In this document: positions 22,905 to 34,108 of the stretch, piece after piece
Position numbering within the stretch: the stretch's first letter is position 1
Layout: each line of letters begins with the position of its first letter
Program-made: the position numbers and the translations under genes
Assembly: GCA_003427395.1 (NCBI GenBank)
Contig: BFEA01000580.1
Coordinates: forward strand, 717,484 to 781,483
Source: Chara braunii
Lineage: Eukaryota; Streptophyta; Charophyceae; Charales; Characeae
Direction of reading: 5' to 3'
DNA: 64,000 bases
The notes under the pieces: model-generated
The model's input: only the letters and a program-made list of their open reading frames with translations
The model's database searches: none
What the model was told of the DNA's origin: nothing

Positions 22905-23483
22905 TGAATGGATTCACGTGGCAAGCCTACCAGTCCCTATTACAGAGTCCCCAATTATTGCAGTCCGCAGGCCTTACCGGTAGTTAAATCTTAGGGTCTG
23001 TAGGTCTAGGCGTTGTAGGTCTCTAGGAACATTACCTGTAGGATCACGTTAGTCCCCAAAGCTCCAATTTTTGCAGCAGCCTCACAAGAAAGGTGAGAAC
23101 CTTCCCAAAATGGCAACTTGGAAGGGCAGAGGCAAACGAAGGTCGGTACCAATTGAAGCCGGCAGGCCCAACCCACGAAAACAATATATTTTGGCCTACA
23201 GTACCATACGGAGGCAGTTGTTCATTTCGCAAATTTGTGGACCGTTGTTGGGGTTGTGCGAACTAGTGACCTGGACGAAGAAGTGCGCTGAAGGGAGAAG
23301 ATGCCAGTGCCCTAGCTGAAGGAGACAACCATAGCCAAGAGGGGGAGAAACAAACTTGGCGGCCATCGCCGTCTGATGTTGAGAGAGACACGCTGCAGTA
23401 GCATTCAGCGTGGATCTAGGACGTAGACGGAGGAGAGAACAAAAAGGGAGAGAAACGAGGGTGAACAGTGCAAAGAAGGGAGG

Positions 23484-23554
<71 letters not shown>

Positions 23555-23556
23555 GN

Positions 23557-23597
<41 letters not shown>

Positions 23598-23813
23598 CAG
23601 CGGATCGGACAGGGGAAAGTCAGGATTGGAGTTGTGGGTTGTTTCAGAAGTTGCTACTACCGAATTCCGGATTTTTCAATTGTATATTATTGTATCTGAG
23701 TGGAACTTCGAATTTGCACTGTTTATGGCCATATCTCAAGCTCATGTGAGCTTTATTTAATTGCTCTCAATTGCATGTTGCTTTGCAAGTGAAATAGTGT
23801 CAGGATCTTTGCA
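22905..23813 (+). repeat. gypsy-1 3' LTR
   Basis: This is 909 bp, TG...CA, with a (GA)n tract at about 23483-23594 that contains one undetermined base (23556). It differs from the left LTR by scattered substitutions, mostly outside the GA tract, so insertion is not extremely recent. Confidence 0.9.
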
Positions 23814-26040
23814 GCCTGTTCAGCGCACGCTTTTACTTGTTTGTCTAAGTTTGAAGGCCTTGGAGACACAACTGCAACCCCTACTGGTGTTCCCTTTTGG
23901 GTACCTGTATTCAGGACAAAAAGGGACAACGTGGCTGGGGTCACCACACTTTAAGCATTGGCCAGCGTCGAGTCGTTTCTTTCATAACGAATACTCCATG
24001 CTCATGGCCTCCCAAGGTTTCCCTTCGGCGAGTCCTGAGTGTCCACATTCACCTTGCGAGGGACCATTTCCCCTACCACCCGCATGGTAGCTCCCGTCGC
24101 CACTACCCCTTTGATTAGCGGGTCCTCGACCCCCGCCTCTTCCACGGCCTCCTCTACCTCGGTCTCCTCTTCCTTTTTGCCCTCCCCCATGGGTTGCAGC
24201 ACCCACATAGTTCTCTCCTTAGGCTACTTGGTTGCTTTTTGCGTCCTCTAGTTCATAATCTATTTGTTCGTAGGGAAGTGACGAGACTCCCCCTTCTTCG
24301 AACGTGACTTGAAGACTAATAGACTATCCTTTCCCTCTATATTTCCAGATATTCTCTTATTCTTCCACCGGTTCCCTTTATGCAAATCTTTCCAATAATG
24401 GCAGTAGTTTCCCTCTAACAGGAAATCCGCCTAGTCTACAACGATTTTACTAAACTTCTCATGTGTTATCCCCTCTTCCGTTGTCTAGGGATACAATTGG
24501 GTCTTGAGGGGATTGGGGAGCGCTCTCGCAAAATTATTCAGAATTTGCACGGAGGTCAGTTCGTGACCTGGACACTGTAGCAGTTTGTCCATGGTGGCCT
24601 TAAGGGCTGACACGCTTTTCCATCTTTGGTCACTTATGGTAAGGAATAGGTATTCAATACGGCGGGTCAAGTTCTTGTCTTCGAACCTGTCCTTCAAGGC
24701 CCTCGTGAAATTCTCAACGAGGTTTTGCTGGGATATTGCACCACCGAGGGGCAGTTTGCCTCCTTCATTAAGGATATAGCGAAGTTGGCAGCATCCCCAC
24801 CGAGGCACAAACTAGCCAGTAACACAGGGTCCAGATACGGAATCAACTGCGTGTACAAGTACTTATCCATCGCTGCCTCCCACTAGAATATATTTTCTTC
24901 CGTTTCTCTTTTTTCACCTCCCTCAGAATGGCTCTCAACTCCTTTTTTGTCCCCTACTTTTCTCGGACCTTTACCTCCCTTGTCATCATCACCATCGTTC
25001 CCACCATCTCCACCTCCATTACCGCCGCCCAACCTCACTGATGCGATGGTGTTTGTCAACTTTCGGGTGAAGATACTATCTAGTTGGTGGGCGTAATCAA
25101 TGATTTTATCTACAATTTGACGGGAAGAAGCGTAGAGGAAGTTGTTCCACGTGCTTTGGAACTCTTCTTAGTTGATCCACTTTTCCTACAGGTTTTTGTA
25201 GTGCGGCAAGTTCCTAAGTGGTGTGCAACAAGGTGTCAGTCAAGAGGGTTAAACTTTCTTTCACTTTGGTCTCTTTCCCTTTCTGCTCCCTCAGTTTTTG
25301 TTGGAGCTTTTCTCCCTCCTCCTTCAATATTTTCTTCTCATCATATTCTTTCCTTTTTTGGGTCAACAGTCGTTGATGAAGGATACTTCTCCTTTCTTCA
25401 ATTAACAGTTTTCTTCCTCATCATCAATAACTGCTGCCAACTTTGCTGCAAAATCATTCTTCTCGTCCTCTGTCTCTTTTAGCATCTCAGTGCAGAACCC
25501 AAATTTCTCCACCAAATCCTCATCATCCACTTGCTGGAGCCTGACATGACCAGCATGACTACTCTTGCAACTTCCTTTTCTTCTCCACCCTCTGCTCTTC
25601 TTCTCCCTCTTCGCTCTTAGTCCTTCCTCCTCTTTTTCAACATCCAAGTTTTGTTGTAACTCTTTTTTTTTTTTTTTCATCTCTGCCTCCATCTGGCTTT
25701 TCTCTGCTACCAATTTCTTTTTTTAGATTGTCCACCTTCCTCTTTCTCTCCTCCTCATTTTTCTCCTCCAGCCTCCTATCAATTTTTGCTTGCTCTTCTT
25801 TGGTATACGGCTGGGTTGATTTACTGGACCTCATGGTAGTGCACATCCTACTGGTTCGATAAAATCCAAGGGGGGAGAAGAGGTGGAACAGCGGTCCCCA
25901 TATCACGGACAGGACCAAGAAAGCGAACATGGGGTAGTCATCGATGTGAAAGAAGGCATAGGTTAGTGGACTCCGCCTCCTCACCATGTAGACATACACC
26001 TCAACACTTAACATTACTTATCCTTACCTAGATTAGGGTC
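23814..26040 (-). pseudogene. gypsy-2 gag
   Basis: Read from about 26014 down, the frame has HIDDYPMFAFLVLSV, then a Lys/Glu-rich coiled coil (YTKEEQAKIDRRLEEKNEEE, KKKKKELQQNLDVEKEEE). A capsid part follows (MDKYLYTQLIPYLDPV region near 24860; FEDKNLTRRIEYLFLTISDQ and LLQCPGHELTSVQILNNFAR at 24485-24808). An RG-rich segment (24000-24200) precedes a C-x2-C-x4-H-x4-C zinc knuckle (CLKCGDPSHVVPFC) near 23900-23950. Several frame changes separate these pieces. The order is that of a gypsy Gag. The copy continues into its protease at 15452, across the gypsy-1 insertion. Confidence 0.83.
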
Positions 26041-27030
26041 TGACCTAATTTTCCCTTCCCACACCGTCACTGCAACTGCTAGACTTCCTGAAGTCGTGTT
26101 CGTTAACAAGCCACGATTTTAGGAAATGTATGGGCCACTACAGGAGCGCCCATTCATCCGACTAGAAACGTTTCTACGCCATGTTTTTCCTGCAGCTGAT
26201 AGCTGGGCCAAGTATTGGTGGTTTAACGACACATACAGGACGTCGTGGCCACCTGTCTGAAGGATTGCTCTCAAAACTTGATCTCCTCACTGTGTCAGCA
26301 CCATTTTGGTTGCATGCCGGTGAGTACCGGTCTTAGGGCCAACCAGGTTGTTTACGAGCGCCCGCTGCTCATGCCCATCCTCCCTATACTAACGGGTGAT
26401 TCATCCAATTGTTGAGCTTCTACCCCAGACTTGACCTAAAGTACACGAGTATTGATCCTCTCACGGGGCTAGGGTCCCACTCGGTACGCATGCCTCCAAG
26501 TAGGCTGGCAACCACTGACCACTTNCCCACAAGGGGAGGAGCCTTTCCTCCAAGAGACTAAAGCACACAAGTATTGACCTCTCACGGGCCTAGGGTCCCA
26601 CTGGGTACGCATGCCCCCAAGTAGGCCGGCAACCACTGACCACTTCCCCACAAGGGGAGGAGCCTTTCCTCCAAGACAGAGTCCGTCCTTTGGACTGACA
26701 CACAATCTCAAGCAGATCCAGATGCTGACTCAAGACAATTGCAAAAAATGACGTCAACGAATTTCACCAGCATCAGTGTCTCCAAGATGTGGGAAGGTAC
26801 TCAAGCTCACAAAAATGCAAAACAACAAATACAGGGCTTAGGGGGCGAAGCACTTTAGTCATGAACGTTCCTTCATTGATGCTCCTCAATGCCGCTTCTT
26901 ACATGCAGGTACGTTCTCCCCCTTACTCTTAACAGGCCACTTCTTCTTCGGCCTTCACCTCTAGGTCAACCCTAATCAACTTCTCGCTGGCCTTGTGCCT
27001 TGCCAGCACCCAACTTCAGCGGATGCAGTG
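26041..27030 (-). other. gypsy-2 leader between PBS and gag
   Basis: I see no coding motif here. The leader contains an imperfect tandem duplication of about 120 bp at 26434-26676 (cacgagtattgatcctctca ... aggagcctttcctccaag, twice). One undetermined base (26525) lies in the first unit. Confidence 0.6.
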
Positions 27031-27049
27031 GGTTCCATCTCTGATACCA
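27031..27049 (-). promoter_or_regulatory. gypsy-2 primer-binding site
   Basis: On the minus strand this reads TGGTATCAGAGATGG, an excellent match to the initiator tRNA-Met 3' end complement (TGGTATCAGAG). One spacer base separates it from the LTR. Confidence 0.8.
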
Positions 27050-27050
27050 A

Positions 27051-27272
27051 TGCTTTGAACTGCTTAGATTCCCACTCCAATCACATGCACCATGAGAGTT
27101 CACACAAAAATTCACACTGAAGTCCTGAGATGGGAACACCAGATTAGCACAGCTTAAGAAATTTCAATGAATGATCATATTATACAAATTCAGAGTTCGA
27201 GTTACCCAACGCTCATCAGGGCAATAGCCAGCAGCTTCAACCAGGTATGTAACTGAGTTCACTCTGCATGTA

Positions 27273-27361
<89 letters not shown>

Positions 27362-28141
27362 NNNNNNNNNNNNNNNNNNNNNNNNNNNNNNNNNNNNNNN
27401 NNNNNNNNNNNNNNNNNNNNNNNNNNNNNNNNNNNNNNNNNNNNNNNNNNNNNNNNNNNNNNNNNNNNNNNNNNNNNNNNNNNNNNNNNNNNNNNNNNNN
27501 NNNNNNNNNNNNNNNNNNNNNNNNNNNNNNNNNNNNNNNNNNNNNNNNNNNNNNNNNNNNNNNNNNNNNNNNNNNNNNNNNNNNNNNNNNNNNNNNNNNN
27601 NNNNNNNNNNNNNNNCACACACACACACACACACACTCTCTGCCTCTACTACCTTGAGAATCATAACCCTGCATACATCCGCCTTACTCCTACTGCCCTA
27701 CTTCTACTGCGGCTATGGCCGCCTGTCTCAGCGCCACCCAACAGGCTTCCTGGCCCGCAGTCCAACTCCTGATGTCGCACAAGCAGCCAGCAACACTTCC
27801 ACCCTCTCTCACAAACGAACAGTACCAATTCCACTGGAGCTGCCTTTTGACTTGACTTGGACTTGGCCGGCCTCTGACTGGTACCGGTTGCCCATGGCCT
27901 GTATGTTGCTTGAATGTTTTAGGCCCGGTACCTTCCAGATTTTTCTTGGAACGCTGCTGCATTTGGACTTTGGGACTGGACTCTTTGGCCGGGTACTGGT
28001 TGGACTTTGACCAGTCTGGCCTGAGGGGTATCCGACGTGACCTTTCACGTTTCGGCCTCTTCGGCCTCTTGGGGTCCCCGACCCTAGGCCTGGGACTCAT
28101 GGCTTAAAACGTGAAATCCTGTCATGTTTCTACGCTTGCCA
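27051..28141 (-). repeat. Putative gypsy-2 5' LTR, with assembly gap
   Basis: The edge at 27051 (tgctttgaactgc on the plus strand) is fixed by the PBS. The outer edge is a guess at about 28141, because no partner LTR is present. It contains a (CT)n tract 27276-27361, a run of 254 N (27362-27615) and a (CA)n tract 27616-27634. Confidence 0.5.
27362..27615. other. Assembly gap (254 N)
   Basis: The run of N lies between a (CT)n and a (CA)n tract, so the true length of this compound microsatellite is unknown. Confidence 0.99.
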
Positions 28142-28219
28142 AAGGAAAAAAAAAAATAAGAAGTTTTTCCACGTTTAGAATGCTTTAGGGCCTTCTTCTA
28201 TTTTTGCTAATTTGTCCTC

Positions 28220-30270
28220 TAAATGCCACATTTTTTTGAAAACGTGGACTATCGTGGTTTCAACAAAATCATGAGGAAGTCTACAGAGCCCCTTCCTAGG
28301 ATTGATGTCAGGACTGGCCACAACCTACCACAGTGCGTGATGTCCGGTCATTATTGGGTCTTGCATCATACTACAGGAAGTTCGTCAAGAACTTCTCTAC
28401 TATTGCTGCACCCCTAACTGATCTTACAAAGAAAGACACCCACTTTCTTTGGACATCAGACTGTCAGCAGGCTTTCACACGCCTTAAGGAGGCCTTGATG
28501 CGTGCACCTTTTCTGAAGCTACCTGACCCTACCTTGCCGTTCGTACTAACTATGGTCTGCAGCCAGTTGAGTACATGAGTAAGAAGATCAAAGTCAAGAA
28601 GCTACAGGATTCCACGTACGAGAAAGAGTTGTATGCTCTAGTGTCAGCGCTAAAGCACTGGAAGCATTTCCTCATGGGCACACACTTTCATATCTATTCA
28701 TATCACTCCACCTTGCAGTGGATGAAGACCCAAGGGGAACTGAATGACAAGCTCGCGCGCTATATTCAGTTCATTGATCTCTTCGACTTTGAACTGAAAC
28801 ACAAGAAGGGCTGCTACAATTGTGTAGCAGACGCCCTTTCTCGTAGGCATGACGCTGTCTGCATGATCTCCTCCACTCATACCTTTGGGGAGAGTACCCG
28901 TCAGACCATTGCCCAATTATTGCCACAACACCCGACTTTTGGCCCGATCGTTAGGAATCTGCAAACTGACCCTGCCTCTGAACCAGGATATATTCTGGTC
29001 TCAGATCTGTTGTATACTTGCAGCAGGAGCGTCTGTACATCCCTCAGGACCGCCAGCTGAGAACACTCATGATGTCTGAGTGTCATGGTGCTCGCGGCCA
29101 CTTTGGGGCCTTAAAGTCATTGGCAGCCCTGTCGCAGCGGTTCTTCTGGCCTGAGATGAGGACAGACCTGCTGCACTATATTGAAACCTGTGAGTTGTGC
29201 CAAAGGAACAAGGTCGTACGCCGGCCTCCCCTTGGCCTGCTGCAACCACTTCCCATTCCTGAGGCACCTGCACAGTCAGTGTCTATTGATTTCACTGATC
29301 TGGGGAGGACTACCCCTCGTGGTATGCGTCAGGTCATGGTGTGTGTTGACAGGTTCTCTAAGTATGCAGAGTTTATTCCTCTACCAGAGGAAGCCAGAGT
29401 CCCGGCCGTACGAGCGGCCTTTGTTGACAGGTGGGTTACTCACCATGGACCACCCACCTCTATTGTCAGTGATAGAGATCCGTGATTCTGCAGCAATGAA
29501 TGGCAGTCCAACTGCAAGGACTACCTTCATTCCAGGCTGAATATGACATATGGACATCATCCTGAAGCCAATGGGCAGGCTGAAGTGATGAACCAGATTC
29601 TTTTTCAGCTGCTGCGTCCTGTGATCAATCCTAATCAGCAGGATTGGGATCTCCATCTAGGACGGGCACAGCTAGTGTACAACACCTCTGTACATTCCTC
29701 CACAGGGTTCACCCCTTACCGGTTGCACTGGGGACGTGAGCCACGACAGCCTCTCGATGACATCATCGATAAGGCTACTCCCAGACTGACTCCTGGGACT
29801 ACAGAGTTCACCAGACAGTACCAGAGGGATATTGAACGAGCCAGAGTTAACCTGCTCAAAGCCCAAAAGGCTATGATCCAGCAGGCTAACAAGCATCGTC
29901 CACCATCCCCCATTCACGCTGGTGACTGGGTCTGGGTACTCAGTTCTAAGCTATCGCGGGAGGAGGACATTTCGCCTAAGCTGTTGCCGCGTTACATGGG
30001 TCCATGGCAGGTTTTAGATACAGTGGGGGCTGACCCTTTCGGGCCATCCTATGATGTAGATGTCCCACTGCATCTACAAACCTACCCTGTCTTTCATGCA
30101 TCTAAGCTGTTGCCTCTTACGTCGGCTGATGCATTTCCCGACAGACCTCCACAATTTGGTCCCCCGATCCCTGGGAAGGGATAACTGGTGGAAGAAGTTG
30201 TGGATGAGTATGGTACAGGCCCAGATAAGGAGTACCTTGTGAAGTTCCTCTACCAGCCCCATACAGAGTA
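28220..30270 (+). pseudogene. gypsy-3 pol fragment: RT remnant, RNase H, integrase, chromodomain
   Basis: The RT is reduced to one block (VDYRGFNKIMRKSTEPLPRI, 28240-28310) joined by an internal deletion to the connection (VRDVRSLLGLASYYRKFVKN). RNase H follows (STYEKELYALVSALKHWKHF), where the usual YSDH reads YSYH, losing a catalytic Asp. After a one-base shift near 29015 the integrase is almost continuous: HHCC (ECHGARGHFGALKSLAALS ... CELCQRNK), SIDFTDLGRT, SIVSDRDP, a single TGA at 29484 in an otherwise open frame, then HHPEANGQAEVMNQ and VWVLSSKLSREEDISPK. A chromodomain-like end (VVDEYGTGPDKEYLVKFLYQ) lies at 30190-30260. The 5' half and 5' LTR are missing. Confidence 0.9.
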
Positions 30271-31275
30271 ACTACGAATAACGGACCCAGGCTACCCCTA
30301 GGACAGACAGGCCCTATGGGCCTACGCTGATAGACAGTCCTATAGCTTATAGCCGGGTAGGGAGAGGCCCTAGAGGCCGAAACAGAAACGGTACCGGTCG
30401 GTCAGTCAGTCCGGTCTAGGTCGGTCTAGGCTAGTAGTAGAGTATAGATAGGATGGGGACATCGGTCCTGGGCTTTTGGCAGTTGACACTTCGTGGTGGA
30501 AGTTGCTGCGCACACGGTATCAGTTCGTGGTTGCTGATTCTAGTGTGGGAGACGGCGGACATAGCCGGGCCTTCGGAGCGTTGACCGGACCGGGGTCAAC
30601 GCTGTCCGCTCTGACTCTCTGGGAGTCAAAGCGGTCTGGGCTATCTGAGGTCTGATGCGTTGGAGCACGTGGTGCACTGCTGACCCTCCTCAGGAGTAGG
30701 GTCCCAGTGGCGATGCAGCCACAGCTGCATCTTCTCAGAGATATCATCGTCTGGACTTCATCTTCATCAGGGACTGTTGGCGCTGAGCTTCTTCTTCATC
30801 ATCTGGATGGCGATTGGCTCTGGGAGCCTGTTTCACTTTGGCGCAGGCCAATGAGTTGGATGTCAGGGTGGTGCTGGGTGTTACCTGGGGTTTCGGTGCT
30901 ATTTTTAGCTGTTCAGGGGGTTGGGGTTAAGGCGCTACCCCTCTGAGGGTAGCGCAACAGTGCTCTGAGGTTATTCAGTGAAAACGATGCTCTGAGTTTA
31001 ATAAACAGTGTCAATACTGTGTTCGAAGTTGTCATCTCTTCATTGATTTCTGGCTGTGACCACTCGGGTGTCTCCTATGAATGATTGTTGGGATTTGTGT
31101 GGAGGGAATTCACAGTTTGTGTGTTCTGTCACTTCGCTCCTCTGAGTCTTCCGCTGAGTTTCTTTCTGTTGGGCGGTGTGATACTCCACTACCTCTCCCC
31201 CTGCTTCTGTGCATGTATGGGCGTGTACGGGAGTTCCTGTGAGTGAGCGTTGATAAAATTTCAACAGACAACCAT
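30271..31275 (+). repeat. gypsy-3 3' noncoding part, possible 3' LTR
   Basis: The sequence follows the chromodomain-like end directly, is noncoding, and has a purine-rich stretch (gataggatgggga, about 30447-30460) that could be a polypurine tract. An LTR from about 30460 to about 31272 is possible, but no second copy exists in the window, so the boundaries cannot be proved. Confidence 0.4.
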
Positions 31276-31279
31276 GTTC

Positions 31280-32515
31280 ATAACATCTGTATCTTATCCG
31301 AACCTGACGAAAGATAAGAGGATGCCGAGATCTTCCAAGAAAGTATACGGCCCCAAGCCGGTGGAAGGCCCTGTCCAGTCAAGGGAAAGGTTTTCAGCGG
31401 GGACAAAGACTGCAGCATAAGCGGAGAGTTCTGCAAAACAGCACAAAAGGGGGTGAGCCAGTCCAGAGAACGAAGCGCAGCGGAGGACGAACAAAAGAAA
31501 TTCCACAAGAAATGACAGGCAGGGACTAAGGAGGCTGAATAGAACAACCTTGACCACAAAGGGGAAGGAGTGGCTTAAAGCGGAGGCAAGGAAGAGATAC
31601 CATACTAAAGGCAAAAGGCAAGGGGAGGGCGAGACCAAAAAGGAAAGACCGTGACCCCCCGGTAAGACAGGACACAAAATCCTCGAAAACCAGGAGGCCC
31701 CAAGGAGGGAATGTAAAGGTGAGGGTAAATACTTGAATATCACTAACAGAAGAGTGCAAAAAGGCAGAGGTGGTGAAGCTACACTTTTCGTCTGAAAGTT
31801 GGGAACAGCTTAAAAGAAGGGGGGGGGAAAGCAGGCGCTCAGGATACCATGGATTCAAAGTCCAAAGCAGGCACCACAAACCCTCAGGCCAAGCGCAGGA
31901 ACGGCGGACACATGTCAAACCCAGGAGGGTCTATCGGCAGTGGACAAATACGACCGGGTAAAACTCATCAGGAACAGTTTTTCTTTTACACAGAAATAAG
32001 GCAAGCATAAAACGCTTCAATTTGGGATGGAGGGCAGAGAGAAGGAAGGAGGGCATCCAAAAATCAAGAACAGGGAGATATGGGTGGATGCAAATGGAGA
32101 TCAGAGAAATAGTGCTCAGATTGGGGTTTTAGGGTTTAGGGTTTTACCAATGTGTCCAAAAGGGGAGGACGGATTACAGAGGGACAGAGGTTTGCGCACC
32201 GCATGAATAGGATGGAATAGCAGAGAAGACACAGGTCAGCAGGGACAAAGGAGGAACTCTTTCTAGGTGACAGGGCACTATTTGACAGATTTGGCCACCA
32301 GATCTGAGAGGAAAGAGAGGGGCAGGGCAAGCTGACAGTCAACCCCCTGCCAGGGCGGAGCAGGTAATGCTGTTCAGGAATACTTAGGCCAAACGGAAGG
32401 TAGCGTGAGTGTTTTGTCAAATTAATGTGTATGCCGACTTGCCGCTGGAATAGGAATCGGACTGATGCGCCCCAGAACAGAGGGCGCCAGGAGGATCAGG
32501 CAAATCACGACAGCA
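31280..32515 (+). mobile_element. LINE-G, decayed 3' fragment
   Basis: This is a purine-rich decayed body with no usable frame. It has a TTTAGGG-type motif at about 32126-32147 and a divergent shared tail at 32325-32500 (gccagggcggagcaggtaat, gacttgccgctggaatagga, atcggactgatgcgccccag). The poly(A) is lost or very short (caaatcacgac). Confidence 0.62.
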
Positions 32516-32520
32516 GTACA

Positions 32521-32957
32521 GCTGAGGGTTTTAGGGTGTTAGATTCAGATTTAAGGTGTTAGAATTGTCAGGAGACTCATAGGCAAACAAGACTTAGTTT
32601 AATAGAGATTTCAGAAGATGCATAGGAGTTCCAGAACGCTCTAGCAGAACACACCAACCAGACAGCATCACGTCTGAGAGGAGCGGGACTGGGATCAGAC
32701 AGATTGGCAACAAACAGGCAGATCAAATAGCACAGGCTAACTTAGGCAGGGGCGAGGGGTGGTACATCCTTCCCCAGGGAAGTAATCAATGCCGCCCACT
32801 CGGGCCTCCCAGCCATAAAGGGGAGGAGCGTGTGTGAGTCTCCCTTGTATTCCATATCGACTTGCCGGGGGAATAGGAACCGGACTGTCGCTCCCCAGAA
32901 TGGTAGGAGCCAGAACCAAACGGTTCTGTTCTTGTGTTAAAAAAAAAAAAAAAAACT
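32521..32957 (+). mobile_element. LINE-H, short 3' fragment with poly(A)
   Basis: This copy has only the 3' untranslated part: degenerate telomere-like motifs at 32522-32560, the shared tail at 32745-32930, a perfect hairpin (AGAACC 32912-32917, loop AAAC, GGTTCT 32922-32927) and poly(A) 32939-32957. It lies directly after LINE-G. Confidence 0.8.
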
Positions 32958-32966
32958 GCTTTAGGG

Positions 32967-33415
32967 CCTCATTCCACGACTTACCACTTGCACAAAAGAC
33001 AAAAACGATGGCAGTGTATCTGCCCAGTCTTTTAGATGAAGATTCATTCCCATTTTTCACATTTGGTACGTAGTGGAGCAATGCTGAGTCCGTGAGAATG
33101 GGGTGCAGTCTGATGAGTCCATGACAATCGGGTTCAGTCTGACACAGGGCCTCTCTCCACTACTAACCAAATGGGCAAATGAGAATGAATCTTCCTCTAA
33201 GAATCCGGAAAGATACACTGCCATATTTTTCGTCTTTTGTGCATGTTGTGAGTAGTGGGACTCTGATGAGTCCGTGACAATAGGGTTCAGTCCGACACAG
33301 GGCCTCTCTCCACTACTAACCAAATGTGCAAATGAGAATGAATCTTCCTCTAGAATACGGAAAGATACACTGCCATATTTTTCATCTTTTGTGCATGTGG
33401 TGAGTAGTGGGGCGA
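32967..33415. repeat. Fold-back satellite: one inverted and two direct units, 153-bp period
   Basis: Two direct units start with ctgatgagtcc at 33110 and 33263 (period 153). Each contains gggcctctctccactactaa, caaatgagaatgaatcttcc and gatacactgccatatttttc. The preceding 32972-33066 is the reverse complement of the later part of the unit (ttgcacaaaagac, gatggcagtgtatct, gaagattcattcccattt), so the three form a long imperfect hairpin. Each direct unit also has arms AGTAGTGG and CCACTACT around the ctgatga motif. CTGATGAGTCCGTGA resembles the 5' half of a hammerhead core, but the GAAA half is absent. Confidence 0.75.
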
Positions 33416-34108
33416 GGCCCACGGTCTTGTTTTCCCTTCTTTGTTTTGTTTTTTCTTTACAGTTGACGAGAAAAAACAAGATGAAGTTGTGCCACAGCCT
33501 CATGCAGCGGAAATTCAATGCCGAAACACACCAACGCCCCCCATGATAACGGGGACTCAACACTGAAAGCAAAGAAAAAGCCCAGTGCGCGCACATCTGG
33601 GGCAGTCTGGTGCCCCTGCCGCACTGCAACTTTGCGCGCCATGTGCACGGTGCGCTCAGTGCGCGAGCATTGACCAGCCGCGCATAACGCACGGTTCACC
33701 GCACCGCATGGCGCACCATACAGGTGCGCAGCAGGTATGTTGCAGAAGTTGGGCCAGGGCTTGATAACTGTGAAATGCCCGCTAGACAAGCCTCATGGCC
33801 GATGGATACCAAATCAAGTATTTCCTGAGTTTCTGAAATGAAATTATTCGGCTATGGTCTATTGGTGATCTCTCTTTGGTTGACTCCTCTTTGTTTCAAT
33901 TTCAATTTGCAATAGGTTTTGAACTTTTGGTCAATGATTGCATATTGTTGCTTGACCCATGGCTGCTGCTCAATGGCGAAGAAGGCTTCGTGGATGCAGA
34001 TGGCACAATTCTTTTTCTTTCTTTCTTGCCAATTGATGACCTCCGTGAACTTATTGTCATGCAACGATTTTTGTTGGTGTGACTCTGACTCCTCGTTCCA
34101 CCACGCAG
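33416..34108. other. 3' end of the long intron, no gene seen
   Basis: It holds a GTGCGC-rich segment at 33570-33740 with many short palindromes. After that comes a T-rich stretch leading into the acceptor at 34107-34108. Confidence 0.5.

Larger units (their letters stand above)
15453..23813 (+). mobile_element. gypsy-1, Ty3/gypsy LTR retrotransposon with both LTRs
   Basis: Direct terminal repeats lie at 15453-16313 and 22905-23813, both starting TGAATGGATTCACG and ending GGATCTTTGCA. A PBS follows the left LTR, and a purine-rich stretch (ggtcggagagag) precedes the right LTR. Order gag, protease, RT, RNase H, integrase marks the Ty3/gypsy superfamily. The flanks carry a 4-bp duplication (GCCT at 15449-15452 and 23814-23817). 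They join into one minus-strand gypsy (gypsy-2), so gypsy-1 landed inside an older antisense element. A LINE fragment is nested in its leader (16615-17974). All ORFs carry stops or shifts. Confidence 0.92.
10275..34108 (+). other. 23.8-kb phase-0 intron filled with nested retroelements
   Basis: The donor GTATGT (10275) and acceptor ccaccacgcag (AG 34107-34108) are both in phase 0. The protein motif is contiguous across them: GMYK joins FFLGSSDGSKLY, the classic PA14 core. Inside lie LINE-D, a minus-strand LINE remnant, gypsy-2 with gypsy-1 and LINE-F nested in it, gypsy-3, LINE-G, LINE-H and a fold-back satellite. Confidence 0.75.

Noticed and set aside
26434-26676. CRISPR-like or other spaced repeats
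   Set aside because: Two adjacent copies only, no short repeat-spacer pattern and no cas genes; a eukaryotic retroelement leader.
27164-27674. Long open frames through (AG)n, (GT)n and N runs, also at 34390-34915, 36568-36911 and 37589-37909
   Set aside because: Frames made only of dinucleotide repeats or Ns (alternating RE, TH or CV residues) are artefacts.
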